DNA of 64,000 nucleotides from Nitrosovibrio sp. Nv6 (GTDB lineage: Bacteria > Pseudomonadota > Gammaproteobacteria > Burkholderiales > Nitrosomonadaceae): positions 744,001-808,000 of the forward strand of contig NZ_FODX01000001.1 of the NCBI RefSeq assembly GCF_900110495.1, given 5' to 3'. Position 1 is the first letter of the stretch. Every line of letters begins with the position of its first letter. A program made the position numbers and the translations under genes. The notes beneath the pieces were generated by a model, which had not been told where the DNA came from, searched no databases, and saw only the letters and a program-made list of their open reading frames with translations. Positions 54,746 through 62,690 of the stretch are shown piece after piece.

Positions 54746-55856
54746 GGTGAATTCACTTTCCAACTGCACCAAGCTTAGCTTCCAGGAAGACCTCATGAGG
54801 AGTCCGGTAGCCGAGGCACTTGCGGGGTCGATGATTCAGGATTTTCACGGTGGCTGCAAGTTTTTTCGGGGTTACATTTCTAAAGTCTGAGCCTTTTGGG
54901 AAATATCTTCGCAACAAGCCATTTGTGTTTTCGTTGGTTCCGCGTTGCCAGACTGAATACGGGTCGGCGAAATAAATCGCCAGGCCTGTGCACTTTTCAA
55001 TATCACGAAAGCGAGTGAATTCCTTACCGTTATCCAGCGTCAGCGTATGCCGTAGCGCTCTGGGGATGGGTCTGAATGCAGCGGTGACCGCAGCAGACGT
55101 CACTGTCGCCGTCTTGTTGGCAAGCTTGGCTGCGATCAGATAGCGGCTCTTGCGTTCAACGTGTGTGGTGATGTGTCCGCTGCCTTTTGCGCCCTCTACG
55201 GTATCGCCCTCCCAGTCGCCGAAACGTTGACGCGCGGCAACTGAGTCAGGGCGTGCATCAATACTGATGCGTCCTGGAATCAGGCCGCGTCCTGTTCCAT
55301 AACGGCGCTGCTTGCGACGCTTCTTGTGACTGCGGCACAGGAAACTAAAAAGCTGCCCTCCTTGATGCGCATCGCGATAAACCCAGCGATAGACCGTCTC
55401 AATGCTAACGCGCATCCTGATATCGTCCGGATATTCCATCTTCAGCCGGGCGGCGATGACATCCGGTGATCTTTCTGCCCGCATACTTTGCTCAACATAG
55501 CGCACCAGCGGGGTATAAGCGCGGCGTCGATGGTGACGTGGCTGCCTTCTACGTTGCAGCGCTCGTTGCTGGGCACCTTCATGCCAATATACCCAACTTG
55601 AGATAACGGGTCCATTGCGTTGAATCTCACGGCTGATGGTGGTGTGATGCCGACCCAGGCGGCGTGCAATTTCTCGCAGGCTGAGTTTGAACAACTTGAG
55701 ATGGTATATAACGTAACGCTCTTCTGAGGTAAGCTGCATGTAGGGCATGAGGGTCTCTCCTGGTGTGTGGGTGGGTTGCACTTCTCACACTATCAGACTT
55801 ACTCTTCATGTCCGCTTAAGATTTAAGCAGTGGTGCAGTTGGAATTAGAATCCACC
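54746..55856 (-). mobile_element. Complete IS30-family element, copy 2
   Basis: The element is 1111 bp, a normal size for IS30. Its ends are GGTGAATTCACTTTCC plus AACTGCACCAAGCTTA (left) and the reverse complement GGTGGATTCTAATTCC plus AACTGCACCACTGCTTA (right), an imperfect inverted repeat of about 30 bp. It encodes one full transposase. Its outer right end abuts the CCT duplication inside fnr. Confidence 0.88.
54753..55781 (-). CDS. IS30-family transposase
   Basis: The 342-aa protein has an N-terminal helix-turn-helix (YMQLTSEERYVIYHLKLF, SLREIARRLGRHHTTISREI) and a DDE catalytic core. In the core, DWEGDTVEG carries the first aspartate, TLDNGKEFTRF the second, and RGTNENTNGLLRRYFPKG the glutamate region, all typical of IS30. 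The frame is complete and all catalytic blocks are visible, so it may be active. A second, broken copy forms the left end of the composite. Confidence 0.95.
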   Translation of the reverse strand: MQPTHTPGETLMPYMQLTSEERYVIYHLKLFKLSLREIARRLGRHHTTISREIQRNGPVISSWVYWHEGAQQRALQRRRQPRHHRRRAYTPLVRYVEQSMRAERSPDVIAARLKMEYPDDIRMRVSIETVYRWVYRDAHQGGQLFSFLCRSHKKRRKQRRYGTGRGLIPGRISIDARPDSVAARQRFGDWEGDTVEGAKGSGHITTHVERKSRYLIAAKLANKTATVTSAAVTAAFRPIPRALRHTLTLDNGKEFTRFRDIEKCTGLAIYFADPYSVWQRGTNENTNGLLRRYFPKGSDFRNVTPKKLAATVKILNHRPRKCLGYRTPHEVFLEAKLGAVGK

Positions 55857-55859
55857 CCT
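55857..55859. repeat. Right 3-bp target duplication (CCT)
   Basis: CCT directly follows the right IS30 end and matches CCT at 51604-51606 on the other side of the composite. It is followed by fnr sequence again. Confidence 0.75.
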
Positions 55860-56125
55860 GTACCTGTCCGTCTTCGGTGCTGACACTGGTCTTGACCGAC
55901 CCGCCCCCAATGACCTACATGTGCTCCACGGGTTGCCCCATGCGGTACAGGACTTCCCCGCGTTTGAACACCTGCTTTTTCTTGACGACGCGCTCAAGCA
56001 GTGATGAATCGCCGGTTTTCAGCCAGGGACATACATAACTGATAGGCGCCGCAATTTTTGCAATCAGTTGGCACATTGGCTGATTCCGCGGTTGAGGATG
56101 TCTTTTCAGGGGCATTTTTTAACAT
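55860..56125 (-). pseudogene. fnr: fnr-type regulator, N-terminal part (frameshift and stop)
   Basis: From ATG 56125 the minus strand reads a short tail and then TDCKNCGAYQLC, the C-x2-C-x5-C Fe-S ligand set of FNR. The frame then fails: the continuing family sequence (LKTGDSSLLERVVKKKQVF, RGEVLYRMGQPVEHM) is in another frame, which places an indel near 56021-56026. That frame hits a TAG at 55915-55917, where relatives have a tyrosine. Beyond the stop, GGGSVKTSVSTEDGQVQ continues to the CCT and the IS30 end. The gene thus has three lesions and cannot make a full regulator. Confidence 0.85.
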
Positions 56126-56547
56126 ATCAGGACCTGCAGGTCATAGAAATACAAGCTATCCAGGCGATTACAAGTCGCCTGAAACCTCACCAGGGAGAAT
56201 TGCTCCTGAAAAACCGGTCAGTTGATACCTTCCGCTCGCCACCTTCGCGGCAAGATCGAATCGTAGTGCGCGCAAGCAAACGAAACCTTGATCAATGTCA
56301 ACTTTAGTGGATGTTTCCGGGAAGGGCTGAGCTCGCGCTCATCACCGCTGCTACCGATATCGGCGCGCGAGAAAGTTCTGGTCGGGATAAAAATTGACGG
56401 TTCGGGCAGCTGCACATAACCGGATCAGCGGCAATATCAATTGCTGAGCGGGCAAATCCGGGGATTTATGCCGATATCTCTCAGTTAACAAAAGATACTG
56501 AAGGAGGAGTATTTGGGATCTGGTTTGTACGCTTTAGGGATTTCGCG
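56126..56547. other. Intergenic region upstream of the fnr remnant
   Basis: No convincing gene is visible in this 422-bp stretch; short open frames on both strands lack ribosome binding sites. It should contain the old fnr promoter. Confidence 0.4.
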
Positions 56548-57606
56548 TCAGTCTCTTCCGAAGAGACCGCTGTCATCGAGCTGCCAGGAGCTGGTGGCGT
56601 TGTCGCGGCAAAGGCCGAATACCAAAGACGGGGGAAGCGAGGGAACGGTAAAACGCAGGTCGAAAAATGAGACGCAAACGTCCCTTCCGCGGGGCTCGAT
56701 TTGATCGAGAACGGGGAAAGCCGCGAACTCGCGGAATCGCACGAAAATCTCCTGCCCCCATGCTTCGCGGGCAAGAACATTCTCGAATTCTGTTTCTCCA
56801 AACCGTTTCCGGCGCACCCATGCGGCTGCCGAAACAGGCTGGTAGCTCGCGGTTATCCTTCCCAACATGCCCAGCAACCCGCTTTCCGGGTCCGGTACCT
56901 GCCGGCTTTGTGTACGCCACAGCTTGATATGTGCGACGTCATAGTCGCCTTCATGGCTGACGATGATCTTCCAGTTGAAAGGCGACAGTGGTTGAGGGAA
57001 GGCGTGAACTTCCGCTTCCATTAATCCGTGATTCTCCGCGTATGTCTCGCCAATGGTGACAGCACGCGAATGCAGAATGCCCTGAAACCCTACATAGCAT
57101 CCCAGTGCCAGGCAGGCGATGACAGCCGCATGTCTCTTTTGCGGCTTGATCATGACAACCGCCAGCCCCATCGCAATAATTCCGGTGAAGTATGGGTCGA
57201 TTATAAACGTGAAGGGAATTGCGAAACGATGGCTGGAAAAAGGCATTAGCAGCATTGTGCCGTAAGCGGTGAAAACATCCCCCGCGATATGAATGGCAAT
57301 ACCCAGGGCAGCCGTACCGAATATAGCCTGCCATGAATAGCGCCGATGTGTAAGGACGGAAAGCAGGCAGGCCACCAGCAATGCCCAGACAGGCAAAAGG
57401 ATGATCGAATGAGTGACGCCCCGATGCAGGCTTACATACGTAAGCGTATCAAACAGGCGCAGCACAAAGTCGCAGTCGGGAAACGCGGCTGCTACAAACC
57501 CGACCGTCATACGCGCACGTGTCGTCAGCTGGCCTGCATGATGACCTTCCGGGGCAGTTGCCCGCGCCAGCAATGCGCCGCTCAAAGCATGGGTCAGCGT
57601 ATCCAC
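56548..57606 (-). CDS. YdjM-like membrane-bound metal-dependent hydrolase family protein
   Basis: This 352-aa protein belongs to the DUF457/YdjM family. It starts MDTLTHALSGALLARA, with the HxxxG-type motif, and has FPDCDFVLR and RGVTHSIILLP, in which the histidines and aspartates resemble a metal site. About five membrane segments lie in the first 180 residues and a soluble domain of about 150 residues follows. The family name implies hydrolase activity, but none is proven. It lies upstream of the old fnr gene in the same direction. Confidence 0.85.
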   Translation of the reverse strand: MDTLTHALSGALLARATAPEGHHAGQLTTRARMTVGFVAAAFPDCDFVLRLFDTLTYVSLHRGVTHSIILLPVWALLVACLLSVLTHRRYSWQAIFGTAALGIAIHIAGDVFTAYGTMLLMPFSSHRFAIPFTFIIDPYFTGIIAMGLAVVMIKPQKRHAAVIACLALGCYVGFQGILHSRAVTIGETYAENHGLMEAEVHAFPQPLSPFNWKIIVSHEGDYDVAHIKLWRTQSRQVPDPESGLLGMLGRITASYQPVSAAAWVRRKRFGETEFENVLAREAWGQEIFVRFREFAAFPVLDQIEPRGRDVCVSFFDLRFTVPSLPPSLVFGLCRDNATSSWQLDDSGLFGRD

Positions 57607-57922
57607 GTTGCTACGTTGGATATTTCATGAGACCGGCCCAGAAATTGTTGTAAATGAGATGAGCAATGGCCACCGGAGTTTCAAGGGCCACCAGAGCGTA
57701 AATGCAATTCTTTACCATACCGCAGGCCTTCGCCGCGATCGGCGGTGCTTCTGCGGTGTTCGCCTGGCGCTAACAGCTCGGCTACTGGATAGGAAAGTGC
57801 CCGAGCCTCATCGCAAACGCCTCGTTGCCGTCTGTGATCAGGATATTTCGTTGAGGATTATGGTACGCCATGCAGCCTGAAAACGGAGACGCAATAACTG
57901 ATTCCGCCTGAGAGGGGAGAAC
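57607..57922. other. Intergenic region between hydrolase-like gene and tetR
   Basis: No gene or notable repeat was seen. It probably carries the promoter of the YdjM-like gene. Confidence 0.35.
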
Positions 57923-58546
57923 TCAGATACTTTGCGGCATTTTTTCGCTGTCCATTCTGTCCCCCGAGCCACGTCGAGTAAACCGGGCCATGCGGTCCAG
58001 GTTCTCAGCCATAAGAAGGCATCCGTCCAGAAACCTGCTGGTTCTGGTCGCACCGGAAGAGTCATCGTTCATCCAGCGAAAAAAAGTGGCCAGATAAATC
58101 GTGGTGAGCGCCGTTTCCTCCATCGCTCGCCGGATGTAAGTCGCGTCCCGGCCAGCGGCCTCGCGCATCCATTGGACAGTGCGGCTTATGCGCATCAATC
58201 CGGGAACCTGGACATGAATATGCCCCGGCTCCAATTTGCCGTAGATCATTTCCCTGGTTGTCTTGCGATAAGGATAAAGCGCTCCAAGCCATGTCATGAT
58301 TAACTTATGCAGGCGCTGACGCGGTGTCAGGTAGGGAAAGTTGGGGGCTTGCGTGATTTTGAGCATGGCTCTATCGGCGCGCTCGAACCAGGCATCGACA
58401 ATGTCCTCTTTTTCGCGAAAATGCGCGTGCACATCGTCCAGTGTAATCTCCAGCGCCGCCGCCACGTCGTGCAGGCGCACGGCTTCCCAGGATTTCTGTT
58501 CGCCGAGTTCAACCGCGGTGTTAACAATCTGATCCGCTGTTACCAT
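57923..58546 (-). CDS. TetR-family transcriptional regulator
   Basis: The 207-aa protein has an N-terminal helix-turn-helix of TetR type (about residues 5-50: IVNTAVELGEQKSWEAVRLH, DVAAALEITLDDVHAHF) and a helical ligand-binding domain (about 60-205). TetR regulators usually repress a nearby gene until a small ligand binds. The nearest candidates are the YdjM-like gene downstream and tamB upstream, but no operator was identified. The ligand is unknown. Confidence 0.85.
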   Translation of the reverse strand: MVTADQIVNTAVELGEQKSWEAVRLHDVAAALEITLDDVHAHFREKEDIVDAWFERADRAMLKITQAPNFPYLTPRQRLHKLIMTWLGALYPYRKTTREMIYGKLEPGHIHVQVPGLMRISRTVQWMREAAGRDATYIRRAMEETALTTIYLATFFRWMNDDSSGATRTSRFLDGCLLMAENLDRMARFTRRGSGDRMDSEKMPQSI

Positions 58547-58731
58547 ATTTCCACCGATGAGCTATTGATTCGGGAGAAGAAGGGCAATTTCCGCCCTGGT
58601 CAATTTGAAAGTAGCGCAAACCCGCGCAAAGTGTCAAGCACATCCGGGCATTATCAATGCCGTGCTACAATCAAATCCACCGATAGCAAATGAGGAGTCA
58701 GGTTTCGCTAATGGAGCGAGGAATGTCAGCC

Positions 58732-61700
58732 TCAATCAAAACGTAACGTGTAAAGCAGGTCTATCGCATTATCAAAACCAGCCCTCGTTACAAGCGTGAT
58801 GTGAGGCGTCAGGGTATAGGTCAGTTTTGTTACGCCGACCACCGCCGTCATTCCTTGCTCATAGCTCAGATAGGCTCGCTTCGAAAGCCGCTTGCCGATA
58901 GTACCCACCTGCCCCATCAACGCATCGCTTCCCGCCTGCCGTATCGATAACTCGTCCACGCCAAGCGCCTGACTGATCTTGTCCGTGACCCCGCCGGATT
59001 GCCCGCCCAGAATGGAACCTGCTGCAGCGAGCAATAATGATGCGTCTGCTTTCCCGCCCGGAGCGCGGCCCAGTGCAATCCACGAGAGTTTTTCCAGATC
59101 CGACACAACCGGCGTGGACACCAATCGCACCTTGGGGTGACGCACGCTGCCAGTCACCTCAACGCCGGCCACCACCGGCAATCCCTTGCGCAGAGCAAGC
59201 ACATTCAACGCAGGGTCGTCTATCGGGCCCTGAAAATTCACGATACCGCGCTCTACGACCAAACGCTGGCCATAAGCCTCGAAATTGGTATTGCGGGCGG
59301 TAATCGTGCCGGTGGCGCGCAGTTTCTGCCCAGGCTCGGCGCGCAAACGCAGTTGACCAACCAGTCTTCCCTCCAGGCCGGAGGCGCGTATATGGAATTG
59401 CTCGCCGAGATCAAGACCAGCCTCCGTGTCTATGCGCAGTCCTCTACGCTCGGGTCGCTGCTGGTCCGCTGTTTCTCGTCCAGTAACGACGATGACATCG
59501 TCCGCCAGTTGCGGATGCCCGGCCGTGGGTTGGGCAAGTAAACCGGCATCTGCGGCGAGACTGCCCCTCAAAGTGAGGACGTTGTTTTCCAGACTGGCGC
59601 GACCGCTCCCGGAGGCAATAATCCAGCGATCCGGCCGCTGCGCCAAGGGCACCAGGCTGGCGGTAATTTCCAGACTGCCACGCTCACCCGTAAAGTCCAT
59701 GACGCCCGATGCCCGCAATCTGCCCGGACCTTTCTCAAGTGACACGTTCTTGAGCAGCGGATCATCGGGCCGGGGTAAGTGGGGAGCGATAAATTCCAGA
59801 ACATCCATATGCAGGGATTCCTGGTCGAAACTTGCCGCCAGTTTTCCCTGCTCGAGCCGCACACCCTGCTCCAGCAAAGCCATCGTCAGCTCATCGCCGC
59901 GTATCCGGCCTTTCAGCCGTGGCGACCCGAAAGTCCCGATTACATCCGCTTCCAAAGCGATCCGGCCGCCACTTCTGATGTTGTTATCGAGGGGGTCAAT
60001 GGCTGGTCCAACCCAGGAAATATCGTCCATATTGACGAATACATGCCCCTTCAGGGCTGCATCAGGCAGCACCGTCCAATGCATGGCGGAATCGGCTGAT
60101 TTTGCAATGGGAAAGGAGACACTGGCATTTGCCTCGCCCAGACGCTTTCCTCGCGCCTTCAATTCTCCGGTGAACCTGCCATCCACGGCATGAGCGACGA
60201 GTTGAAGCGTCTCCAAACCCAGGGGAAGCGGCGGGTCCGCCGGCAGCACCCAGTCGCCGCTTTCACGCCTGACATCAAGGATACCCTCCAATCGAGTACC
60301 CGCTGCGATATCCCATTTGCCGCCCAGACGAAGCACTTGAGTGCCGTTCTCTCCACCTTTGACCGCAGCAACACCGGCGCGCAATCCCACCCCGGTAAAG
60401 TGGCCCTTGCTGCTCCACTTCTGAGGGCTCCATTCAGTTGCGCTGATCTGCGCCTCGCCGCCAGCGATGACAAGATTTGCGGGGCCCAGCGATATGCGTC
60501 GGGAACTGACTTCCAGCGGCGCGGCGGCCTTTAGATGAAAAGGAAACCGGCCGGTAGCCGATAGGTTGGACAATTCGCCGGACCAGCGCGCATCCCGCCA
60601 CTGCTGACCTGACTTGCTCAGCTCTCCGCTGACTCGCAGTGCAAGATTCTGGTTGTCGTCCAGACGAGCGGCAACTCGCACTTCGTGATGCGATCTTTGG
60701 CCTTCCACTTCCAGCTTCAGGCTCTCCAAGCGGGTTTTTGTCCCGGTTCCATAGTCGGCGGCAGTGATCTTCAATGCAATGACCTCACCATGCAAGGCGC
60801 CATCAGCCGCCAAACTGCCAATATGATGTTCACCAGGAAGCGCGAGGTCATCTCCCTTGACATTAAAGGTCATATCCGGCCATTCAAAATTGCTGCTGCC
60901 CATATCGATAGAACTGCTCTCCAATATCGCCTCGGCAGTAAGGGACCCGCTGAATCCGCGTCCGATTTGCGCAAGCGCGGGTGCGGCAAGTTCCAGCCGC
61001 AATTGGTCGCCCTTGCGGCCAAAACCGCCGCGTGCAACAAGCTGGTTGATACCGATGCGTAATTCCACTTCTCCTTTAGCCCGAGCAAGGCCCGCAAATT
61101 CTATTTGGCCATTGCCGGACACGGGTTGTTCCGCAACTTGGCTGTTCGCCATCGTGAAATGAACTGTGCCTGCCGCACCGTCCCCCGCCTCAGGCTCCAA
61201 TTCGCCTGCCAGTTTTAGCGTCGCGTTCAGATCGGTTCGCGGTGTCTGCACGAATGCGGAAACATCGAAGTGCTGAAGCCTTCCGTCGAAAGCAAATGCT
61301 CGCCGTCCGGCCAACCCAAGCGTGGCATGCCCTGCAAGCCGGGATCGGCCATGTCTGAGCTGTATTTTTTCCAGGGCAAGCATGTTATCTTTTCTCGCCA
61401 CCTCGGCATCCATATGCAACGCCCTGTCTCTGTCGTGGAGCGACAAGGTGCCCTGCTGGTTTGCTGCGTCGCCGCTGAGTCTTACCTTCCCGTTGATGTT
61501 CGCCGTGCGCAGGCGCGTATCCAACCTGGCGGGATTGACACGATTGATCAGCAGGTCGGCAGAAACGGTTCCCTGTTTATGCTGCCAGGCTAAATTTCCG
61601 GAGATCGAGCCATCGCCAGGCGCAATCAACATTAAATCGTCAAGCTGGAGCAATTCGGCCGAAAGTATCGTATGTGCCCGCATCTCGAGCAGAGGCAAGC

Positions 61701-62685
61701 CGCCTCGGTCGAGAGCCGCGGCAGCGCTGTTTTTGGCCCTCATGTCACCCTCTAGCTGCCCGTCATCGTTTTCACGCAAATCCGCTTGCAATGAAAGACT
61801 GGCTTTGGGAGCAGCGGATGAAAAGACGTGGGGGTCAAGCCCGCTCACCGACAACCGCAGCCCAGCGACGATGAAAGGGGCGTAAGGCCGCAGTTGCGCC
61901 TCCCCTTTCCCCATCAAACCGGCCCCATTTCCTTCCAGGGCGACATCGAGCCGCTCCAGGTTGCCGGTAATGGCAGCCGATATTCTCGCTTCCAACGTTT
62001 CGGGCGATACCCCGGGCTTTTGTGGCGGCACCGGTATGGAGACGCCGGCAAGCTTTGCCTCAGCATGCAGATCGAAAGGCTTGACGCCCTCTATCCGGCC
62101 TGACGCGATCAATTTGCCAAACTCGAGACTGGCACGCAGTTCGGACAACTCATGTGTACGGCCATCGCTTTTCAATTGCGCTACAATATCTGTCGACGCA
62201 AAAACCGGCGTGCCGCCCTTCTCATGCAATACGCGCAGCGCGCCGATATCCACCTTTTGCACGAGCAACGACAAAGGCAATTCCAGGTTATCGGACGGCG
62301 AAGCGGGTTTTGACGAAGGAAGTGAAACGATCTCCACGTCTTCCACTCTCAACACAATTATTTTCAGTTGCCTCGACTTCAAGGCACCAGGTTGCCAACT
62401 GAGCTGCACATTTCGAGCAACGACAAGCAGATCATCGCTTTCAAAACGCACGATGTCGGCGTTGACGGATTCGGATAGCCTGCCGTCCAGCCCTTCAAAC
62501 ACTATATTGCCTGTGCTCAGTTGCGATACCGTGGACCCAAGCCACCTGAGGCCGGACTTGGTTGTTGCCAGCCAGACGCCAGCGCCGGCCGCGATGATGA
62601 TGAGAACAGCAAGCAGCAGCAGAGACCGAAACCACTGGGTATTCCTGTTTGAATTTCTGGTTTGAGGTCCGTTGGTCGAATTCAT
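58732..62685 (-). CDS. tamB: TamB, translocation and lipid-transport scaffold
   Basis: I use ATG 62685, which begins MNSTNGPQTRNSNRNTQW and gives 1317 aa; longer frames overlap tamA. TamB spans the periplasm from an inner-membrane anchor (about residues 20-40, LLLLAVLIIIAAGAGVWL) as a long beta-taco tube that carries phospholipids and supports assembly of some outer-membrane proteins with TamA. The C-terminal DUF490 domain is clear (LGRAPGGKADASLL, SYEQGMTAVVGVTKLTYTL) and ends in LLYTLRFD. The gene starts 5 nt after the tamA stop, as expected for an operon. Confidence 0.95.
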   Translation of the reverse strand: MNSTNGPQTRNSNRNTQWFRSLLLLAVLIIIAAGAGVWLATTKSGLRWLGSTVSQLSTGNIVFEGLDGRLSESVNADIVRFESDDLLVVARNVQLSWQPGALKSRQLKIIVLRVEDVEIVSLPSSKPASPSDNLELPLSLLVQKVDIGALRVLHEKGGTPVFASTDIVAQLKSDGRTHELSELRASLEFGKLIASGRIEGVKPFDLHAEAKLAGVSIPVPPQKPGVSPETLEARISAAITGNLERLDVALEGNGAGLMGKGEAQLRPYAPFIVAGLRLSVSGLDPHVFSSAAPKASLSLQADLRENDDGQLEGDMRAKNSAAAALDRGGLPLLEMRAHTILSAELLQLDDLMLIAPGDGSISGNLAWQHKQGTVSADLLINRVNPARLDTRLRTANINGKVRLSGDAANQQGTLSLHDRDRALHMDAEVARKDNMLALEKIQLRHGRSRLAGHATLGLAGRRAFAFDGRLQHFDVSAFVQTPRTDLNATLKLAGELEPEAGDGAAGTVHFTMANSQVAEQPVSGNGQIEFAGLARAKGEVELRIGINQLVARGGFGRKGDQLRLELAAPALAQIGRGFSGSLTAEAILESSSIDMGSSNFEWPDMTFNVKGDDLALPGEHHIGSLAADGALHGEVIALKITAADYGTGTKTRLESLKLEVEGQRSHHEVRVAARLDDNQNLALRVSGELSKSGQQWRDARWSGELSNLSATGRFPFHLKAAAPLEVSSRRISLGPANLVIAGGEAQISATEWSPQKWSSKGHFTGVGLRAGVAAVKGGENGTQVLRLGGKWDIAAGTRLEGILDVRRESGDWVLPADPPLPLGLETLQLVAHAVDGRFTGELKARGKRLGEANASVSFPIAKSADSAMHWTVLPDAALKGHVFVNMDDISWVGPAIDPLDNNIRSGGRIALEADVIGTFGSPRLKGRIRGDELTMALLEQGVRLEQGKLAASFDQESLHMDVLEFIAPHLPRPDDPLLKNVSLEKGPGRLRASGVMDFTGERGSLEITASLVPLAQRPDRWIIASGSGRASLENNVLTLRGSLAADAGLLAQPTAGHPQLADDVIVVTGRETADQQRPERRGLRIDTEAGLDLGEQFHIRASGLEGRLVGQLRLRAEPGQKLRATGTITARNTNFEAYGQRLVVERGIVNFQGPIDDPALNVLALRKGLPVVAGVEVTGSVRHPKVRLVSTPVVSDLEKLSWIALGRAPGGKADASLLLAAAGSILGGQSGGVTDKISQALGVDELSIRQAGSDALMGQVGTIGKRLSKRAYLSYEQGMTAVVGVTKLTYTLTPHITLVTRAGFDNAIDLLYTLRFD

Positions 62686-62690
62686 CGGTA

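Larger units (their letters stand above)
51607..55856. mobile_element. 4.25 kb IS30-bounded composite insertion in fnr
   Basis: The unit begins with GGTGAATTCACTTTCC and ends with the partly matching inverted sequence (reverse complement GGTGGATTCTAATTCC, then CAACTGCACCA), flanked by CCT repeats. Its left end is the 3' part of one IS30 copy; its right end is a complete IS30 copy in the same direction. Between them lie a nested IS110 element, Tn3-family and IS6-family transposase remnants and a CVNH lectin gene. It therefore looks like an old composite transposon or the product of successive insertions. Confidence 0.75.

Noticed and set aside
54537..54890. 117-codon plus-strand frame across the IS30 boundary
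   Set aside because: It crosses from a decayed region into the non-coding strand of the IS30 element and has no ribosome binding site.
55915..56115. 66-codon minus-strand frame as an independent small gene
   Set aside because: Its sequence from LKTGDSSLLERVV onward is the FNR sensor domain; it is part of the frameshifted fnr, not a separate gene.
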